Shown: positions 51,202-61,252 of the stretch, in pieces
How positions within the stretch are numbered: the first letter of the stretch is position 1
Layout of the letters: each line of letters starts with the position of its first letter
NCBI RefSeq assembly: GCF_000710915.1
Contig: NZ_BAUA01000049.1
Coordinates: 1 to 64,000, forward strand
Source of the DNA: Nocardia brasiliensis IFM 10847
GTDB taxonomy: Bacteria; Actinomycetota; Actinomycetes; Mycobacteriales; Mycobacteriaceae
Length of the DNA: 64,000 nucleotides
Direction: 5' to 3'
Made by a program: the position numbers and the translations under genes
The notes under the pieces: generated by a model
Told to the model about the DNA's origin: nothing
Seen by the model: only the letters and a program-made list of their open reading frames with translations
Database searches by the model: none

Positions 51202-52704
51202 ATGAAGCATCATCTCGTTCGCACCCACCGCTCCGCCGAGCCGTTCCCGCGCGAAGAGCACCTCGCCTGGCACATCGCCGAGGTCGCCGCCGATCCGGTC
51301 GAGGTGGTGCCGGAGACCGCGGAGATGATCGTCAACCGGATCATCGACAACGCCGCGGTCGCGGCCGCGTCCATTACCCGCCGTCCGGTCGCCAACGCGC
51401 GGGCCCAGGCCCTGGCCCACCCGTACCGGCCCGGCGCCGCGGTGTTCGGCGTCGGTGGCGCCTACTCCCCCGAATGGGCCGCCTGGGCCAACGGCGTCGC
51501 CGTGCGCGAACTCGACTTCCACGACACCTTCCTGGCCGCGGAGTACTCGCACCCCGGTGACAACATTCCGCCGATCCTGGCCGTGGCCCAGCACACCGGG
51601 CGCAGCGGCGCGGACCTGATCCGTGGCCTGGCAACGGGTTACGAGATCCAGGTGGATCTGGTGCGGGCGATCTGCCTGCACGAGCACAAGATCGACCACG
51701 TCGCCCACCTCGGCCCCGCCGCCGCGGCCGGCATCGGCACGCTGCTCGGGCTCGACACCGAGACTATCTACCAGGCAGTCGGGCAGGCGCTGCACACGAC
51801 CACCGCGACCAGGCAGTCACGCAAGGGCGAGATCTCCAGCTGGAAGGCCTACGCACCGGCGTTCGCGGGCAAGATGGCGGTCGAGGCCGTCGATCGCGCG
51901 CTGCGCGGTGAGGGTGCGCCGGCGCCGATCTGGGAGGGCGAGGACGGGGTGATCGCCTGGCTGCTCGGCGGGCCGCGGGCCGAGTACTCCGTGCCGCTGC
52001 CCGGACCGGGCGAGCCCAAGCGCGGCATCCTCGACACCTACACCAAGCAACACTCCGCGGAGTACCAGAGCCAGGCGCCGATCGATCTGGCGTTCCGCCT
52101 GCGCGAGCGGGTCGGCGATCTGGACCAGATCGCCTCGATCGTGCTGCACACCAGCCATCACACGCACTACGTGATCGGCACCGGATCCGGCGATCCGCAG
52201 AAGTTCGACCCCGCGGCCTCGCGCGAAACCCTGGACCACTCGATCATGTACATCTTCGCGGTCGCCCTGCAGGACGGCACCTGGCATCACGAACGCTCCT
52301 ACGCGCCCGAGCGCGCACAGCGGCCCGACACCGTCGCACTGTGGCGCAAGATCTGCACCGCCGAGGACCCGGAGTGGACGCGCCGCTACCACTCGACCGA
52401 CCCGAACGAGAAGGCGTTCGGCGCCCGCGCCGAAATCACCTTGAAGAGCGGCGAAGTCGTCACCGACGAACTCGCCGTCGCCGACGCACACCCGCTCGGC
52501 GCACGGCCGTTCGCGCGCGAACAGTACATCGCGAAGTTCCGCACGCTCGCCGACGGCGTGATCGACCCCGCCGAGCAGGATCGGTTCCTCGATGTCGCGC
52601 AGCGCACGGCCGAACTCGCACCCGCCGAGCTGAGCGGGCTCACCTTCGCTGTTTCCGACGAGGTGCTGGCACGGTCACCGCAGTCGCCCAAGGGACTGTT
52701 CTGA
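51202..52704 (+). CDS. prpD: 2-methylcitrate dehydratase (MmgE/PrpD family)
   Basis: A 500-aa PrpD-type dehydratase converting 2-methylcitrate to 2-methylaconitate in propionyl-CoA breakdown. Family sequence: [67 protein letters not shown] and [19 protein letters not shown]. It is the first gene of the prpDBC operon, joined to prpB by a TGATG overlap. The ATG chosen begins [11 protein letters not shown]; the longer upstream frame is not supported. The operon lets the cell use odd-chain fatty acids, cholesterol or propionate. Confidence 0.95.
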   Translation: MKHHLVRTHRSAEPFPREEHLAWHIAEVAADPVEVVPETAEMIVNRIIDNAAVAAASITRRPVANARAQALAHPYRPGAAVFGVGGAYSPEWAAWANGVAVRELDFHDTFLAAEYSHPGDNIPPILAVAQHTGRSGADLIRGLATGYEIQVDLVRAICLHEHKIDHVAHLGPAAAAGIGTLLGLDTETIYQAVGQALHTTTATRQSRKGEISSWKAYAPAFAGKMAVEAVDRALRGEGAPAPIWEGEDGVIAWLLGGPRAEYSVPLPGPGEPKRGILDTYTKQHSAEYQSQAPIDLAFRLRERVGDLDQIASIVLHTSHHTHYVIGTGSGDPQKFDPAASRETLDHSIMYIFAVALQDGTWHHERSYAPERAQRPDTVALWRKICTAEDPEWTRRYHSTDPNEKAFGARAEITLKSGEVVTDELAVADAHPLGARPFAREQYIAKFRTLADGVIDPAEQDRFLDVAQRTAELAPAELSGLTFAVSDEVLARSPQSPKGLF

Positions 52705-53618
52705 TGACCGGCCTGCTGGCGGCGGCGACCTCGGCCGCCGACAAACGCGCGGCGTTCCGGGCGGGCTTGGCCTCAGGCAGTATCCAGCGATTACCCGGCG
52801 CCTTCAATCCGTTGATTGCCAAGCTGATCCAGGAGATCGGGTTCGAAGGCGTCTACGTCTCGGGCGCGGTGGTGTCCGCCGAACTCGCGCTGCCCGATAT
52901 CGGGCTCACCACGCTCAGTGAGGTCACCGAGCGCGGCCGCCAGATCGCGCGGGTCACGGATCTGCCCGTGCTCATCGACGCCGATACCGGTTTCGGTGAG
53001 CCGATGAACGCGGCCCGCACCGTGACGCTGCTGGAGGACGCCGGTATCGCGGGATGTCATCTCGAAGACCAGGTGAACCCCAAGCGCTGCGGCCATCTGG
53101 ACGGCAAGGCCGTGGTGCCGACGCAGGAGATGGTGCGCCGCCTGCGCGCCGCCGTATCCGCAAGACGCGACCCGAATTTCGTGATCTGCGCGCGCACCGA
53201 CGCCGCCGGTATCGAAGGCATCGATGCCGCCGTGGATCGGGCGAAGGCCTATGCCGACGCGGGAGCCGACCTGATCTTCACCGAGGCGCTCTACAGCGCA
53301 GCCGATTTCGCGAAGTTCCGCGCGGGGGTCTCGATTCCCTTGCTGGCCAACATGACCGAGTTCGGCAAGTCCAAGCTGCTGAGCGCGGGAACGCTCGAGT
53401 CGATCGGTTACAACGCGGTCATCTATCCCGTATCCACACTGCGGCTGGCGATGTGGGCCGCCGAACAGGGCCTGCGCGAGATCTTCGCCGAGGGCACCCA
53501 GGCGGGGCTGCTCGACAAGATGCAGCACCGCAGCAGGCTCTACGAACTGCTCGACTACGAGCGCTACAACGAATTCGACTCCGAGATATTCAATTTCAGG
53601 CTGGGGAAGGACCAGTAA
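52704..53618 (+). CDS. prpB: Methylisocitrate lyase
   Basis: A 304-aa enzyme of the isocitrate lyase/PEP mutase superfamily, cleaving 2-methylisocitrate to pyruvate and succinate. The catalytic motif NPKRCGHLDGK is intact, with DADTGFGEPMNAART (Mg-binding Asp residues) and ICARTDAAGIEGIDAA. Start overlaps the prpD stop; its own stop overlaps prpC (TAATG). Confidence 0.95.
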   Translation: MTGLLAAATSAADKRAAFRAGLASGSIQRLPGAFNPLIAKLIQEIGFEGVYVSGAVVSAELALPDIGLTTLSEVTERGRQIARVTDLPVLIDADTGFGEPMNAARTVTLLEDAGIAGCHLEDQVNPKRCGHLDGKAVVPTQEMVRRLRAAVSARRDPNFVICARTDAAGIEGIDAAVDRAKAYADAGADLIFTEALYSAADFAKFRAGVSIPLLANMTEFGKSKLLSAGTLESIGYNAVIYPVSTLRLAMWAAEQGLREIFAEGTQAGLLDKMQHRSRLYELLDYERYNEFDSEIFNFRLGKDQ

Positions 53619-54778
53619 TGAACAGCGATTCGGTGCGCGACGGCGGCCGGGCGAGCGAGGCCTCCGCCATACCGACGATCTACAAGGGACTCGCGGGCGT
53701 CGTCGTCGATACCACCGCGGTGTCCAAGGTGGTGCCCGAGACCAATTCGCTGACCTACCGCGGCTACGCCGTGCAGGATCTGGCCGCACACTGCAGTTTC
53801 GAGCAGGTCGCCTACCTGCTGTGGCACGGTGAACTGCCCGACGACGCTCAGCTGGAACGGTTCTGCCAGCAGGAGCGGGCCGCCCGCCGCGTCGATCGGT
53901 CGCTGCTGTCGCTCGTGACCAAGATGCCCGACAACTGCCATCCGATGGACGTGGTGCGCACCGCGATCAGCTACCTCGGCGCCGAGGACCCCGCGGAGGC
54001 CGACAACAGCCCGGCGGCCAACCGCGCCAAGGCTTTACGAATGCTCGCGGTGCTGCCGACCATCGTCGCCGCCGATCACCGCCGTCGCCACGGCCAGGAC
54101 CCGATCGCGCCGCATTCGCAGCTGGGCTTCGCCGAGAACTTCCTGAACATGTGCTTCGGCAAGGTCCCGTCCCGGGAACTGGTGCACGCGTTCGAGGTAT
54201 CGCTGATCCTGTACGCCGAGCACAGCTTCAACGCCTCGACCTTCGCCGCGCGGGTGGTCACCTCGACGCTGTCCGATATCTACAGCGCGGTGACCGCGGC
54301 CATCGGCGCGCTCAAGGGTCCACTGCACGGCGGCGCGAACGAGGCGGTCATGCACGACATGCTCGCGATCGGCGATCCTGCCCTGGCCGAACAGTGGTTG
54401 CGTGCCAAGCTGGCGCAAAAGGAAAAGGTGATGGGCTTCGGCCATCGGGTCTACAAGAACGGTGATTCCCGGGTGCCGACCATGAAACAGGCGTTCCTCG
54501 ACATCGCCGCCGCGACCGACGGCGCACGGTGGGTGCGGATGTACGAGATCCTCGAACGCACGATGGCCGAGGCCACCGGCCTCGCGCCCAATCTCGACTT
54601 CCCGACCGGGCCCGCGTACTACCTGCTCGGCTTCGATATCGAGGTCTTCACGCCGATCTTCGTGCTGAGCCGCATCACCGGCTGGGCCGCGCACATCATC
54701 GAACAGGGCGAATCCAACGCCTTGATCCGCCCGCTGAGCGAATACGTCGGCGTGCCACAGCGTTCGGTCGTCGCCTGA
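53618..54778 (+). CDS. prpC: 2-methylcitrate synthase
   Basis: A 386-aa citrate-synthase-family enzyme condensing propionyl-CoA with oxaloacetate. The active-site His regions are LYAEHSFNASTFAARVV and MGFGHRVYKNGDSR, with GPLHGGANEAVM and the Asp in LDFPTGPAYYLLGF. As the third gene of a prp operon, methylcitrate synthase is more likely than citrate synthase. It has an extra ~20-residue N-terminal segment rich in Ser and Ala. Confidence 0.94.
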   Translation: MNSDSVRDGGRASEASAIPTIYKGLAGVVVDTTAVSKVVPETNSLTYRGYAVQDLAAHCSFEQVAYLLWHGELPDDAQLERFCQQERAARRVDRSLLSLVTKMPDNCHPMDVVRTAISYLGAEDPAEADNSPAANRAKALRMLAVLPTIVAADHRRRHGQDPIAPHSQLGFAENFLNMCFGKVPSRELVHAFEVSLILYAEHSFNASTFAARVVTSTLSDIYSAVTAAIGALKGPLHGGANEAVMHDMLAIGDPALAEQWLRAKLAQKEKVMGFGHRVYKNGDSRVPTMKQAFLDIAAATDGARWVRMYEILERTMAEATGLAPNLDFPTGPAYYLLGFDIEVFTPIFVLSRITGWAAHIIEQGESNALIRPLSEYVGVPQRSVVA

Positions 54779-54842
54779 TCTCGATCACCCGAAACCGCCA
54801 GGTCCTGCCCTGCTGGGGGAACTCATCGTGGAAGATGGATGA

Positions 54843-55517
54843 ATGCCCCCAGCAGCACGTCGTGCGAAGAGCGCAGGCCGGCCACCCCGGTTGTCCCTGG
54901 AGGCGGTCGTCGCCGCGGCCACCCGCATCCTGGAGTCCGAAGGGTCGGAGAAGCTGTCCATGCGGCGCCTGGCACACGAACTCGGCACCGCGCCCATGGC
55001 CCCCTACTACTACGTGCGCGACAAGGACGAACTGCTCCTGCTGGTGCTGGAGACGCACGCCAAAGGCCTTCCGCGCCCGGAACTTCCGGCCGATCCCCGA
55101 GCACGGCTCATCGCCACCGCGACCCTGCTGTTCGAACTGCTCGCCGAGCGCCCATGGATCATCGAGGTACTGACCGGCGACGACCTGATGGCCGACTCCG
55201 CGCTCTGGTTCGTCGAGATGATGCTGGGCGCCGCGGTCGACTACGGTTGCACGCCGGAGGAAGCCGTCACCGTGTACCGCACGATCTGGTACTACATCGT
55301 CGGCAACCTGATCGTGCGGGTGCACCGGGAACGACGCCGGGCCAGAGGCTCCGACATCTACGAGGAACAGGCCATCGGCGCCGTCCCGGCCGACACCCAC
55401 CCGCATCTCGCGGCGGTCGCGCGGCGCTGGCCCGAGCTCACCGCCCGCGATTCGCATCGCGAGGGTCTGACCGCGATCGTCGACGGCCTGCTCGCGACCT
55501 GCCGGGGAGACAACTAG
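54843..55517 (+). CDS. TetR/AcrR-family transcriptional regulator
   Basis: A 224-aa repressor-type protein. The HTH is in LSLEAVVAAATRILESEGSEKLSMRRLAHELGTAPMAPYYYVRDKDELLLLVLE. The C-terminal ligand domain is helical with many Trp and Tyr (ERPWIIEVL, YRTIWYYIVGNL). It is convergent with the ABC exporter operon, their stops overlapping by 4 bp (CTAG). It may regulate that exporter; a candidate operator is at 59073-59082. Confidence 0.9.
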   Translation: MPPAARRAKSAGRPPRLSLEAVVAAATRILESEGSEKLSMRRLAHELGTAPMAPYYYVRDKDELLLLVLETHAKGLPRPELPADPRARLIATATLLFELLAERPWIIEVLTGDDLMADSALWFVEMMLGAAVDYGCTPEEAVTVYRTIWYYIVGNLIVRVHRERRRARGSDIYEEQAIGAVPADTHPHLAAVARRWPELTARDSHREGLTAIVDGLLATCRGDN

Positions 55518-57226
55518 CTCCCGGCGGGGGTAAGCGACAGATGCCAGAAATCGGCGTACCGGCCCGCGCGGCGCAGCAATTCGTCGTGCGTGCCCTGCTC
55601 CACGATCCGGCCGCCGTCCAGGAAGACGATCCGGTCGGCCCGCTGCACGGTCCGCAACCGGTGCGCGACCAGCACCACGGTCCGTCCCGCCAGCAACCGC
55701 TCGATGCCCACGTGCACCGCCGCCTCGTTCACCGGGTCCAGCGCCGAGGTCACCTCGTCCAGCAGCACGATCGGGGCATTCTTCAGCAGCGCACGAGCGA
55801 TCGAAACCCGTTGGCGCTCACCGCCGGACAGCAGCGCACCGCCTTCCCCGACCTGCGTCGCCCAGCCCTCGGGCAGGCGCTCGATCACCTCGTCCAGGCG
55901 CGCCGCGGTCGCCGCCGCCCGCACCGCGTCCGCGTCGGCGCCGGGACGCCCGAGCCGCACGTTGTCCTCGATCGTGCCGTCGAAGAGATAGACGTCCTGG
56001 AAGACGATGGCGATCTGATCCATGAGCACCTCGGTGCTGATCTCGCGCACGTCCACGCCGCCGACGCGCACCGCGCCCGCGTCGACGTCGTAGAACCGCG
56101 CGAGCAGCTGCAGCAGTGTGCTCTTGCCCGCCCCGGACGGTCCGACCACCGCGAGCCGCCGGCCCGTCGGCACCGACAACGACAGCTCGTCGATCAGTGT
56201 GCGGCCGTGCTGCCGGAACGTCACCGCGTCGAACTCCAGATCATGATCGCGGGGCTGGACGGGAGCAGCGGGCTCCGGCAGCGGCGCGGCGCGCAACACG
56301 GCGTCGAGCTGAGCCAGTTCCGCCCGCGCGCCGCGCATCTTGCCGCCGATCTCCGCCAGGGCCAGCAGCGGATCCGCGCATCGCGCGGCCAGCACGAGGA
56401 TCACCAAAACCTCTGCCGCGCCTACCGTTCCATGCAGGGCCAGATACGCGCCCAGTGCCAGGAGTGCGGTGAAGAACGCCTGCACCGTGAGCGTCAGGCC
56501 GAGAATGCCGGGCAACGCCGACAGCGTCGAACGGCGCGCCGCGCGCTGCACGCCCGACAGTGCGTCATCGAGTGACCGGAAGCGTTCGCCGGTCCGGCCG
56601 CCCGCCCGCAGCACCGGCTGTGCCTGCAGGTATTCGATGACACGTGCGGTCGATTCGGCGCTGCGTTCGCAGCGTTCGGCGTCGGTCGCGGCCATCGAGC
56701 GCCCGGTCCACACCTGCACCGCCGCCACGACCGGCACGGCGAGCAGCGCCGCCAAGCCGAGCTGCCAGTTGAACGCGAACATCACGACCACGATCGTCAA
56801 CGGCGTCACCAGCGCGGAAATGAAGGGCGACAACAGATGTGCCGCCCCACTCATCGCTTGCAGCACGCCCTCGCCGGCCAGCGCCGACACCTCCCCTACG
56901 CGGCGAGAAGTGAACCAGCCCAGGGGCAATCGGGCCAGATGATCGCCGAAGCGGTGGTACACCCCGCTCAGCATCGCCGTCCCGACCCGGAACCCGGACA
57001 GGTCGCTGCGATAGCGCAACAGCGCGTAGGCCGCGACCGCGGCCCCGAACGCGATCAGCCACGGCCACGCGTGCGCCGGAGCGCTCCCGAACAACGCCCG
57101 CAGCACCGGTACCAACAGCGCGTAGGACAATCCCTCGGCCACCGCGGTCACGGTCATCAGGGCGACGGTACGACGCATCGGCCGGGCGTATTCATCCCCG
57201 AGCAGGTGCAACAGCATGCGAATCAT
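55514..57226 (-). CDS. ABC exporter half-transporter, subunit 2
   Basis: A 570-aa half-transporter with an N-terminal six-helix ABC exporter membrane domain (about 1-300) and a C-terminal ATPase. Walker A GPSGAGKSTLLQLL, signature LLSGGERQRVSIARALL, Walker B PIVLLDEVTSALD, H-loop VLVAHRLRTV. Type I exporter of lipids, peptides or siderophores. Its start overlaps the upstream partner gene by 4 bp, so the two most likely form a heterodimer. Mycobacterial IrtAB-type siderophore transporters have a similar gene pair, but the siderophore-interaction domain is absent here. Confidence 0.9.
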   Translation of the reverse strand: MIRMLLHLLGDEYARPMRRTVALMTVTAVAEGLSYALLVPVLRALFGSAPAHAWPWLIAFGAAVAAYALLRYRSDLSGFRVGTAMLSGVYHRFGDHLARLPLGWFTSRRVGEVSALAGEGVLQAMSGAAHLLSPFISALVTPLTIVVVMFAFNWQLGLAALLAVPVVAAVQVWTGRSMAATDAERCERSAESTARVIEYLQAQPVLRAGGRTGERFRSLDDALSGVQRAARRSTLSALPGILGLTLTVQAFFTALLALGAYLALHGTVGAAEVLVILVLAARCADPLLALAEIGGKMRGARAELAQLDAVLRAAPLPEPAAPVQPRDHDLEFDAVTFRQHGRTLIDELSLSVPTGRRLAVVGPSGAGKSTLLQLLARFYDVDAGAVRVGGVDVREISTEVLMDQIAIVFQDVYLFDGTIEDNVRLGRPGADADAVRAAATAARLDEVIERLPEGWATQVGEGGALLSGGERQRVSIARALLKNAPIVLLDEVTSALDPVNEAAVHVGIERLLAGRTVVLVAHRLRTVQRADRIVFLDGGRIVEQGTHDELLRRAGRYADFWHLSLTPAGS

Positions 57227-59055
57227 CGGAGTTCTCCTTGCAGTGCGCCACCGTAGGTTTCGATCTCGTCGGTGCGCGCGGCTCGGTGGGATCGCCAGAA
57301 TTCGGCGAACTTGCCGTTGCGGTCGAGCAATTCGGCCGGGCGACCGCGCTCGACGATGACGCCGTCGTCGAGTACCGCGACGAGGTCCGCGTCGGCGACG
57401 GTCTCCAGCCGGTGCGCGATGACCAGCATCGTCCGGTCGCCGCTCGAGGTCGCGAGCGCGGTGCGCACCGCGTGCTCGGTCTGCGGATCGGCGAACGCCG
57501 TCGCCTCGTCCAACACCAGCACCGGGGCGGCGGAGAGCAGTGCGCGCGCGATCGAAATCCGTTGCGCCTCACCGCCGGACAGTTTCACGTCGACGCCGAC
57601 GACCGAGTCGTACCCGTGCGGCAGTTCGAGAATCCGGTCATGGATGTTCGCCAGCCGAGCGATGCGCTCCACGTCCGCGCGGTCCGCGTGAGGCACCGCG
57701 AGGGCGATGTTGTCCGCGATCGACGCGCGCAGCAGGCGGACGTCCTGGAAGACGAAGGCGACCCGCCGATACAGCTCCGCGCTGCTCAGGTCGCGCAGAT
57801 CGATACCGCCCAGGGTGACCGAGCCGTGGGTCGGATCGAAGAACCGTGGCAACAGCTGCACCAGCGTGGACTTGCCGCTGCCCGAGGGGCCGACGAGCGC
57901 GGTGACCGTCCCCGGTTCGAGCACCAGGTCGATGCCGCGCAGCACCACGCGGTCGGCGGCATAGCCGAACCGGACCTCGCGCAGTTCGACCCGATGCCCC
58001 TGCGGCACAAGCGGTTGCGCGGGTTCCGGCAGCGGTGGCACCGCGAGCACCTCTTTGATCCGGCCGACCGCGCGCCCGGCGGCCTGCAGGTCGTCGAAGC
58101 CGTGCCCCAGTGCCGCCACCGGCGCGGTCAGCCCCAGTCCCAACAGCAGGAACGGGAGTAGATCCGCCGGTGCCAGCGAACCGTTCGTGATCAACGCCGT
58201 GCCACCGAGCAACAGCACCAGCAGCACGAACGGCGGCGACAGCGCCAGCTGCATACCCGCCGCGATGCCGGAGATGCCGAATACCCAACGCCGGAACGTC
58301 TCGGTGAAAGTGTCTGCCGCCGTGCGGAACTCGCGATGCGCGCGAGCACCGCCGCCGAAGGCTTTGATCACCGCTATCCCCTGCACGAATTCGATGGCGG
58401 CACTGGAGATCCGGCCCATCGCCGCGTCGATCTGCGTTTGCTCGCGCTGTCGCTTCGCCGTCATGAACAGCGGCACGTGCGCGACCGCGAGCAGCACCGG
58501 GATCATCGCGATCAAGGTGAGGCGCCAATCGATGGCGAACAGGTAGACCAGCGAAACCAGTGGCACCACGAAGGCCGCGACCAGTTCACCCGGGGCGTGC
58601 GCGATGAGCGGGTGCACCGCGCTCACGTCCGGCCCCACCACCTTCGCCAGCTCACCGGTCCGCCGGCGGGAGAACCAGCCGATCGGCACCCGCCCCAGTC
58701 GCGCCGCCAGCAGGCGGCGAAAAGACAATTGCACCCGCGCGTCGAGCAGGTGCCCGACCCCCGACGACGCCCCGGTGAACAACAGTCGCACCAGCAGCCC
58801 GCCCGCCCCGATCAGCACCACGGTCCACACCCGCGCGTCGTCGACCGGACCGGGCGACAACAGGGTTCGCCCCAACTCCACCACCGCGAGCAATGGCGCC
58901 AACCCGGCCACCGCCCCGACGATCTGCAACACCGCGACCAGCGCGAAGGCAGGCGCATACGGCCGCACCAACTCCGCCACCCTCGGTTCCGTTCCGCCGC
59001 TGTCCGCCACCGTCGCAGATCGCTCGGTCGCCGCAGCGAGGTCGATGGCGTCCAT
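57223..59055 (-). CDS. ABC exporter half-transporter, subunit 1
   Basis: A 610-aa half-transporter, membrane domain then ATPase: Walker A GPSGSGKSTLVQLL, signature KLSGGEAQRISIARALL, Walker B VLVLDEATAFAD. Both catalytic Glu residues (DEA and DEV in the partner) are present, so neither site looks degenerate. About 30 residues precede the first helix. First gene of the exporter operon; substrate unknown. Confidence 0.9.
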   Translation of the reverse strand: MDAIDLAAATERSATVADSGGTEPRVAELVRPYAPAFALVAVLQIVGAVAGLAPLLAVVELGRTLLSPGPVDDARVWTVVLIGAGGLLVRLLFTGASSGVGHLLDARVQLSFRRLLAARLGRVPIGWFSRRRTGELAKVVGPDVSAVHPLIAHAPGELVAAFVVPLVSLVYLFAIDWRLTLIAMIPVLLAVAHVPLFMTAKRQREQTQIDAAMGRISSAAIEFVQGIAVIKAFGGGARAHREFRTAADTFTETFRRWVFGISGIAAGMQLALSPPFVLLVLLLGGTALITNGSLAPADLLPFLLLGLGLTAPVAALGHGFDDLQAAGRAVGRIKEVLAVPPLPEPAQPLVPQGHRVELREVRFGYAADRVVLRGIDLVLEPGTVTALVGPSGSGKSTLVQLLPRFFDPTHGSVTLGGIDLRDLSSAELYRRVAFVFQDVRLLRASIADNIALAVPHADRADVERIARLANIHDRILELPHGYDSVVGVDVKLSGGEAQRISIARALLSAAPVLVLDEATAFADPQTEHAVRTALATSSGDRTMLVIAHRLETVADADLVAVLDDGVIVERGRPAELLDRNGKFAEFWRSHRAARTDEIETYGGALQGELR

Positions 59056-59072
59056 CCCGCCTCCTCATTTTC

Positions 59073-59082
59073 GTACGCGTAC
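59073..59082. promoter_or_regulatory. Candidate TetR operator
   Basis: The perfect palindrome GTACGCGTAC, flanked by TTT and AAA, lies 18 bp upstream of the exporter start at 59055. It resembles operators of TetR-family repressors. Whether the TetR protein at 54843-55517 binds it is inference. Confidence 0.45.
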
Positions 59083-59237
59083 AAACAGACTACAACGCCT
59101 TCCCTCCGTCGGCGACTCCCGAGTCCAGATCGGCAACAACCGCGGCCACATCAACGGCTGGACCACCCATGCCCGAATCTTCGGCCTCTGCACCGCAATA
59201 GAAGGCATTCCCCGCCGCAACACCGCGCACAAGACGG

Positions 59238-59888
59238 TCAGGTCATGAGGCCGCTCTGGTAGGCGAGAACGACGGCTTGGGTGCGGTCGCGGGAGGCGGT
59301 TTTGGCGATCACGTGGGCAACGTGGGTGCGGGTGGTCGCGGGGCTGATGAACAGTTCGGCGCTGATCTCGGCGTTGGAACGGCCCAAGGCCATGAGTACG
59401 AGCACTTCTCGTTCTCTGGCGGTCAGCGCGGTGAGGGCGGCGGGGGCGGTGACCGCGCGTGGGCCCGCGCGGCGCAGCGCGCCGAGGACGCTGCCGACGA
59501 TCGCGGGATCGAGCCAGCCGTCGCCGGCCGCGCAGCAGCGCACGGCCTGGGCGAGATCGGCGGGGGCGGCGTGTTTGAGCAGGAAGCCGCTGGCTCCCGC
59601 GGCGAGCGCCTCCTGTACGGCGATGTCTTCGTGAAAGGTGGTGAGCACCAGGACCGCCGGCGCGTCGGGGGTGCTGGTGATCGCCTTGGTCGCTTCGATA
59701 CCGTCCAGCACCGGCATCCGCAGGTCCATCAGAACCACTTGGGGACTCAGGGTTTTCACGGCTTCGATGGCGACAGCACCGTCGGCGGCCTCGCCGATCA
59801 CCTCGATGTCGGGAGTGGCGCTCAGCAGCAGGACGCAGCCCGCGCGCACCAGCGCCTCGTCCTCGGCGACGACCACGGTGATCGTCAT
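59238..59888 (-). CDS. NarL/LuxR-type response regulator
   Basis: A 216-aa regulator: receiver with VVVAEDEALVRAG, VLMDLRMPVLDG (phosphoacceptor Asp), FLLKHAAP (Lys), and a LuxR HTH LTAREREVLVLMALGRSNAEISAELFISPATTRTHVAHVIAKT. The ATG overlaps the kinase gene stop. Targets unknown; it could act on the neighbouring ABC exporter operon. Confidence 0.93.
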   Translation of the reverse strand: MTITVVVAEDEALVRAGCVLLLSATPDIEVIGEAADGAVAIEAVKTLSPQVVLMDLRMPVLDGIEATKAITSTPDAPAVLVLTTFHEDIAVQEALAAGASGFLLKHAAPADLAQAVRCCAAGDGWLDPAIVGSVLGALRRAGPRAVTAPAALTALTAREREVLVLMALGRSNAEISAELFISPATTRTHVAHVIAKTASRDRTQAVVLAYQSGLMT

Positions 59889-61126
59889 GGCGCCTCGATC
59901 GACGCGTGCGCGGGCAGGGTCGCATGCACGCACCAACCGTCGGCTTCCGGTCCGGAGGTCAGCGCGCCGCCCAGCTCATCGAGGCGTTCGCGCAGGCCGC
60001 GCAGCCCGGCGCCGGTCGACAGCGCGGCGGCAGCGGGTGCCGCGGTGCCGCCGGAGCTGCGGACGGTGAGGTCCAGGGTGCGCTCGGTCCATGCGACACC
60101 GAGCGTGACGGTCGCGCCGCGACCCGCGTGTTTGCGGACATTGGTGAGGGATTCCTGGACGATCCGGTAGGCCGCGAGATCCGCGTCGGGTGTGAGCGGC
60201 CGGGCGGTTCCGGTGACGTCGAGGCGCACCTCCAGCTCGGCGCGCCGCGCGGCTTCGAGCAACCGTTCGACGTCGGCGAACCGGGCCGCTGCCGTGCCGT
60301 CCGGCGCGGGTGAGCGCAACAGCCCGAGCATGGAGTGCAATTCGGTCATCGCCTGGGTGCCCGCCTGCTCGATCACCTCCAGTGCCTGCTGCACGCGGCG
60401 GTCGCCGTCGGCGGCGAAGACGCGAGCCGCGCCGGCATGCAGAATCATGCCTGCCACGGCACCGGTGACGCTGTCGTGCAGTTCGTGTGCGAGCCGCAAA
60501 CGCTGTGCGGCCAGCGCCTTTTCGGCCGCTGCGGCGAGTCGCTCCTGCTCGGCTCGGGCATGTTGGTCGCGCGCGTGCGCCAATCTGCCCAGACCCCAAG
60601 CGATACCGAGGAAGACCGTCCACGCCAGCGCGGCGGCCAGGAAGCCGCGCAGCTGGGACTCGACGGGTTCGGCCTGCGCGAACCGATAACTGAACAGTCC
60701 GAGCGGCAAGGCGGAGGCGACGAGCACCAGCCGTGCGGTGACCCCGGGTACCCGCCCCGCCACCGCATAGCTCGCCACCAGCAGGAAAGCGAACGGATAG
60801 TATTCCGGGACAACAAGATTCACCCCGGTGTACAGCCACGCGACCAGCCACACCCGCAGCGGGAACCGGCGGCGCGCCAGCAGGCTCAGGCAGAGGCCGG
60901 CGACGGCGAGCGGTATCACCCAGAGCGGCAGCGTCGCACCACCGATCAGGTGCTGCTCCCCGCCCCAGAACGCCAGATCCACCGCGCCGGTGACGGATAC
61001 CAGCGCGACGTCGACGGCGCGACCCCACCGCGACGCGCCCCTGGTTTGCCGCGACTCCGTCACGACCGCCCGGCTTTCCCGGCCGGAGGTCCACCGGCCG
61101 CGACCGCTCGGCACCGGCCGCCGCAT
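59885..61126 (-). CDS. Membrane sensor histidine kinase (NarL-type)
   Basis: A 413-aa kinase with five or six N-terminal transmembrane helices (about residues 35-170), then a HisKA_3 dimerisation helix with RLAHELHDSVTGAVAGMILH (phosphoacceptor His) and a HATPase with YRIVQESLTNVRKHAGRGA. The ATPase DxG motif is altered in this distant type. The exact start is uncertain, as GTG codons near residue 22 (VVTESRQ) may serve. Coupled to the response regulator by a 4-bp overlap. Confidence 0.88.
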   Translation of the reverse strand: MRRPVPSGRGRWTSGRESRAVVTESRQTRGASRWGRAVDVALVSVTGAVDLAFWGGEQHLIGGATLPLWVIPLAVAGLCLSLLARRRFPLRVWLVAWLYTGVNLVVPEYYPFAFLLVASYAVAGRVPGVTARLVLVASALPLGLFSYRFAQAEPVESQLRGFLAAALAWTVFLGIAWGLGRLAHARDQHARAEQERLAAAAEKALAAQRLRLAHELHDSVTGAVAGMILHAGAARVFAADGDRRVQQALEVIEQAGTQAMTELHSMLGLLRSPAPDGTAAARFADVERLLEAARRAELEVRLDVTGTARPLTPDADLAAYRIVQESLTNVRKHAGRGATVTLGVAWTERTLDLTVRSSGGTAAPAAAALSTGAGLRGLRERLDELGGALTSGPEADGWCVHATLPAHASIEAP

Positions 61127-61252
61127 ACCGCTCGGCTCGCCGATATCTGCCGCGTCATGAGCAGCAGTTTCCCACGGATCAGGTCGGCAGGTCTGCGGTT
61201 CTACCCGCTCTAACCTGCCGAGATAGTGTTGCGGACGGTCGAATTCGTGGGA

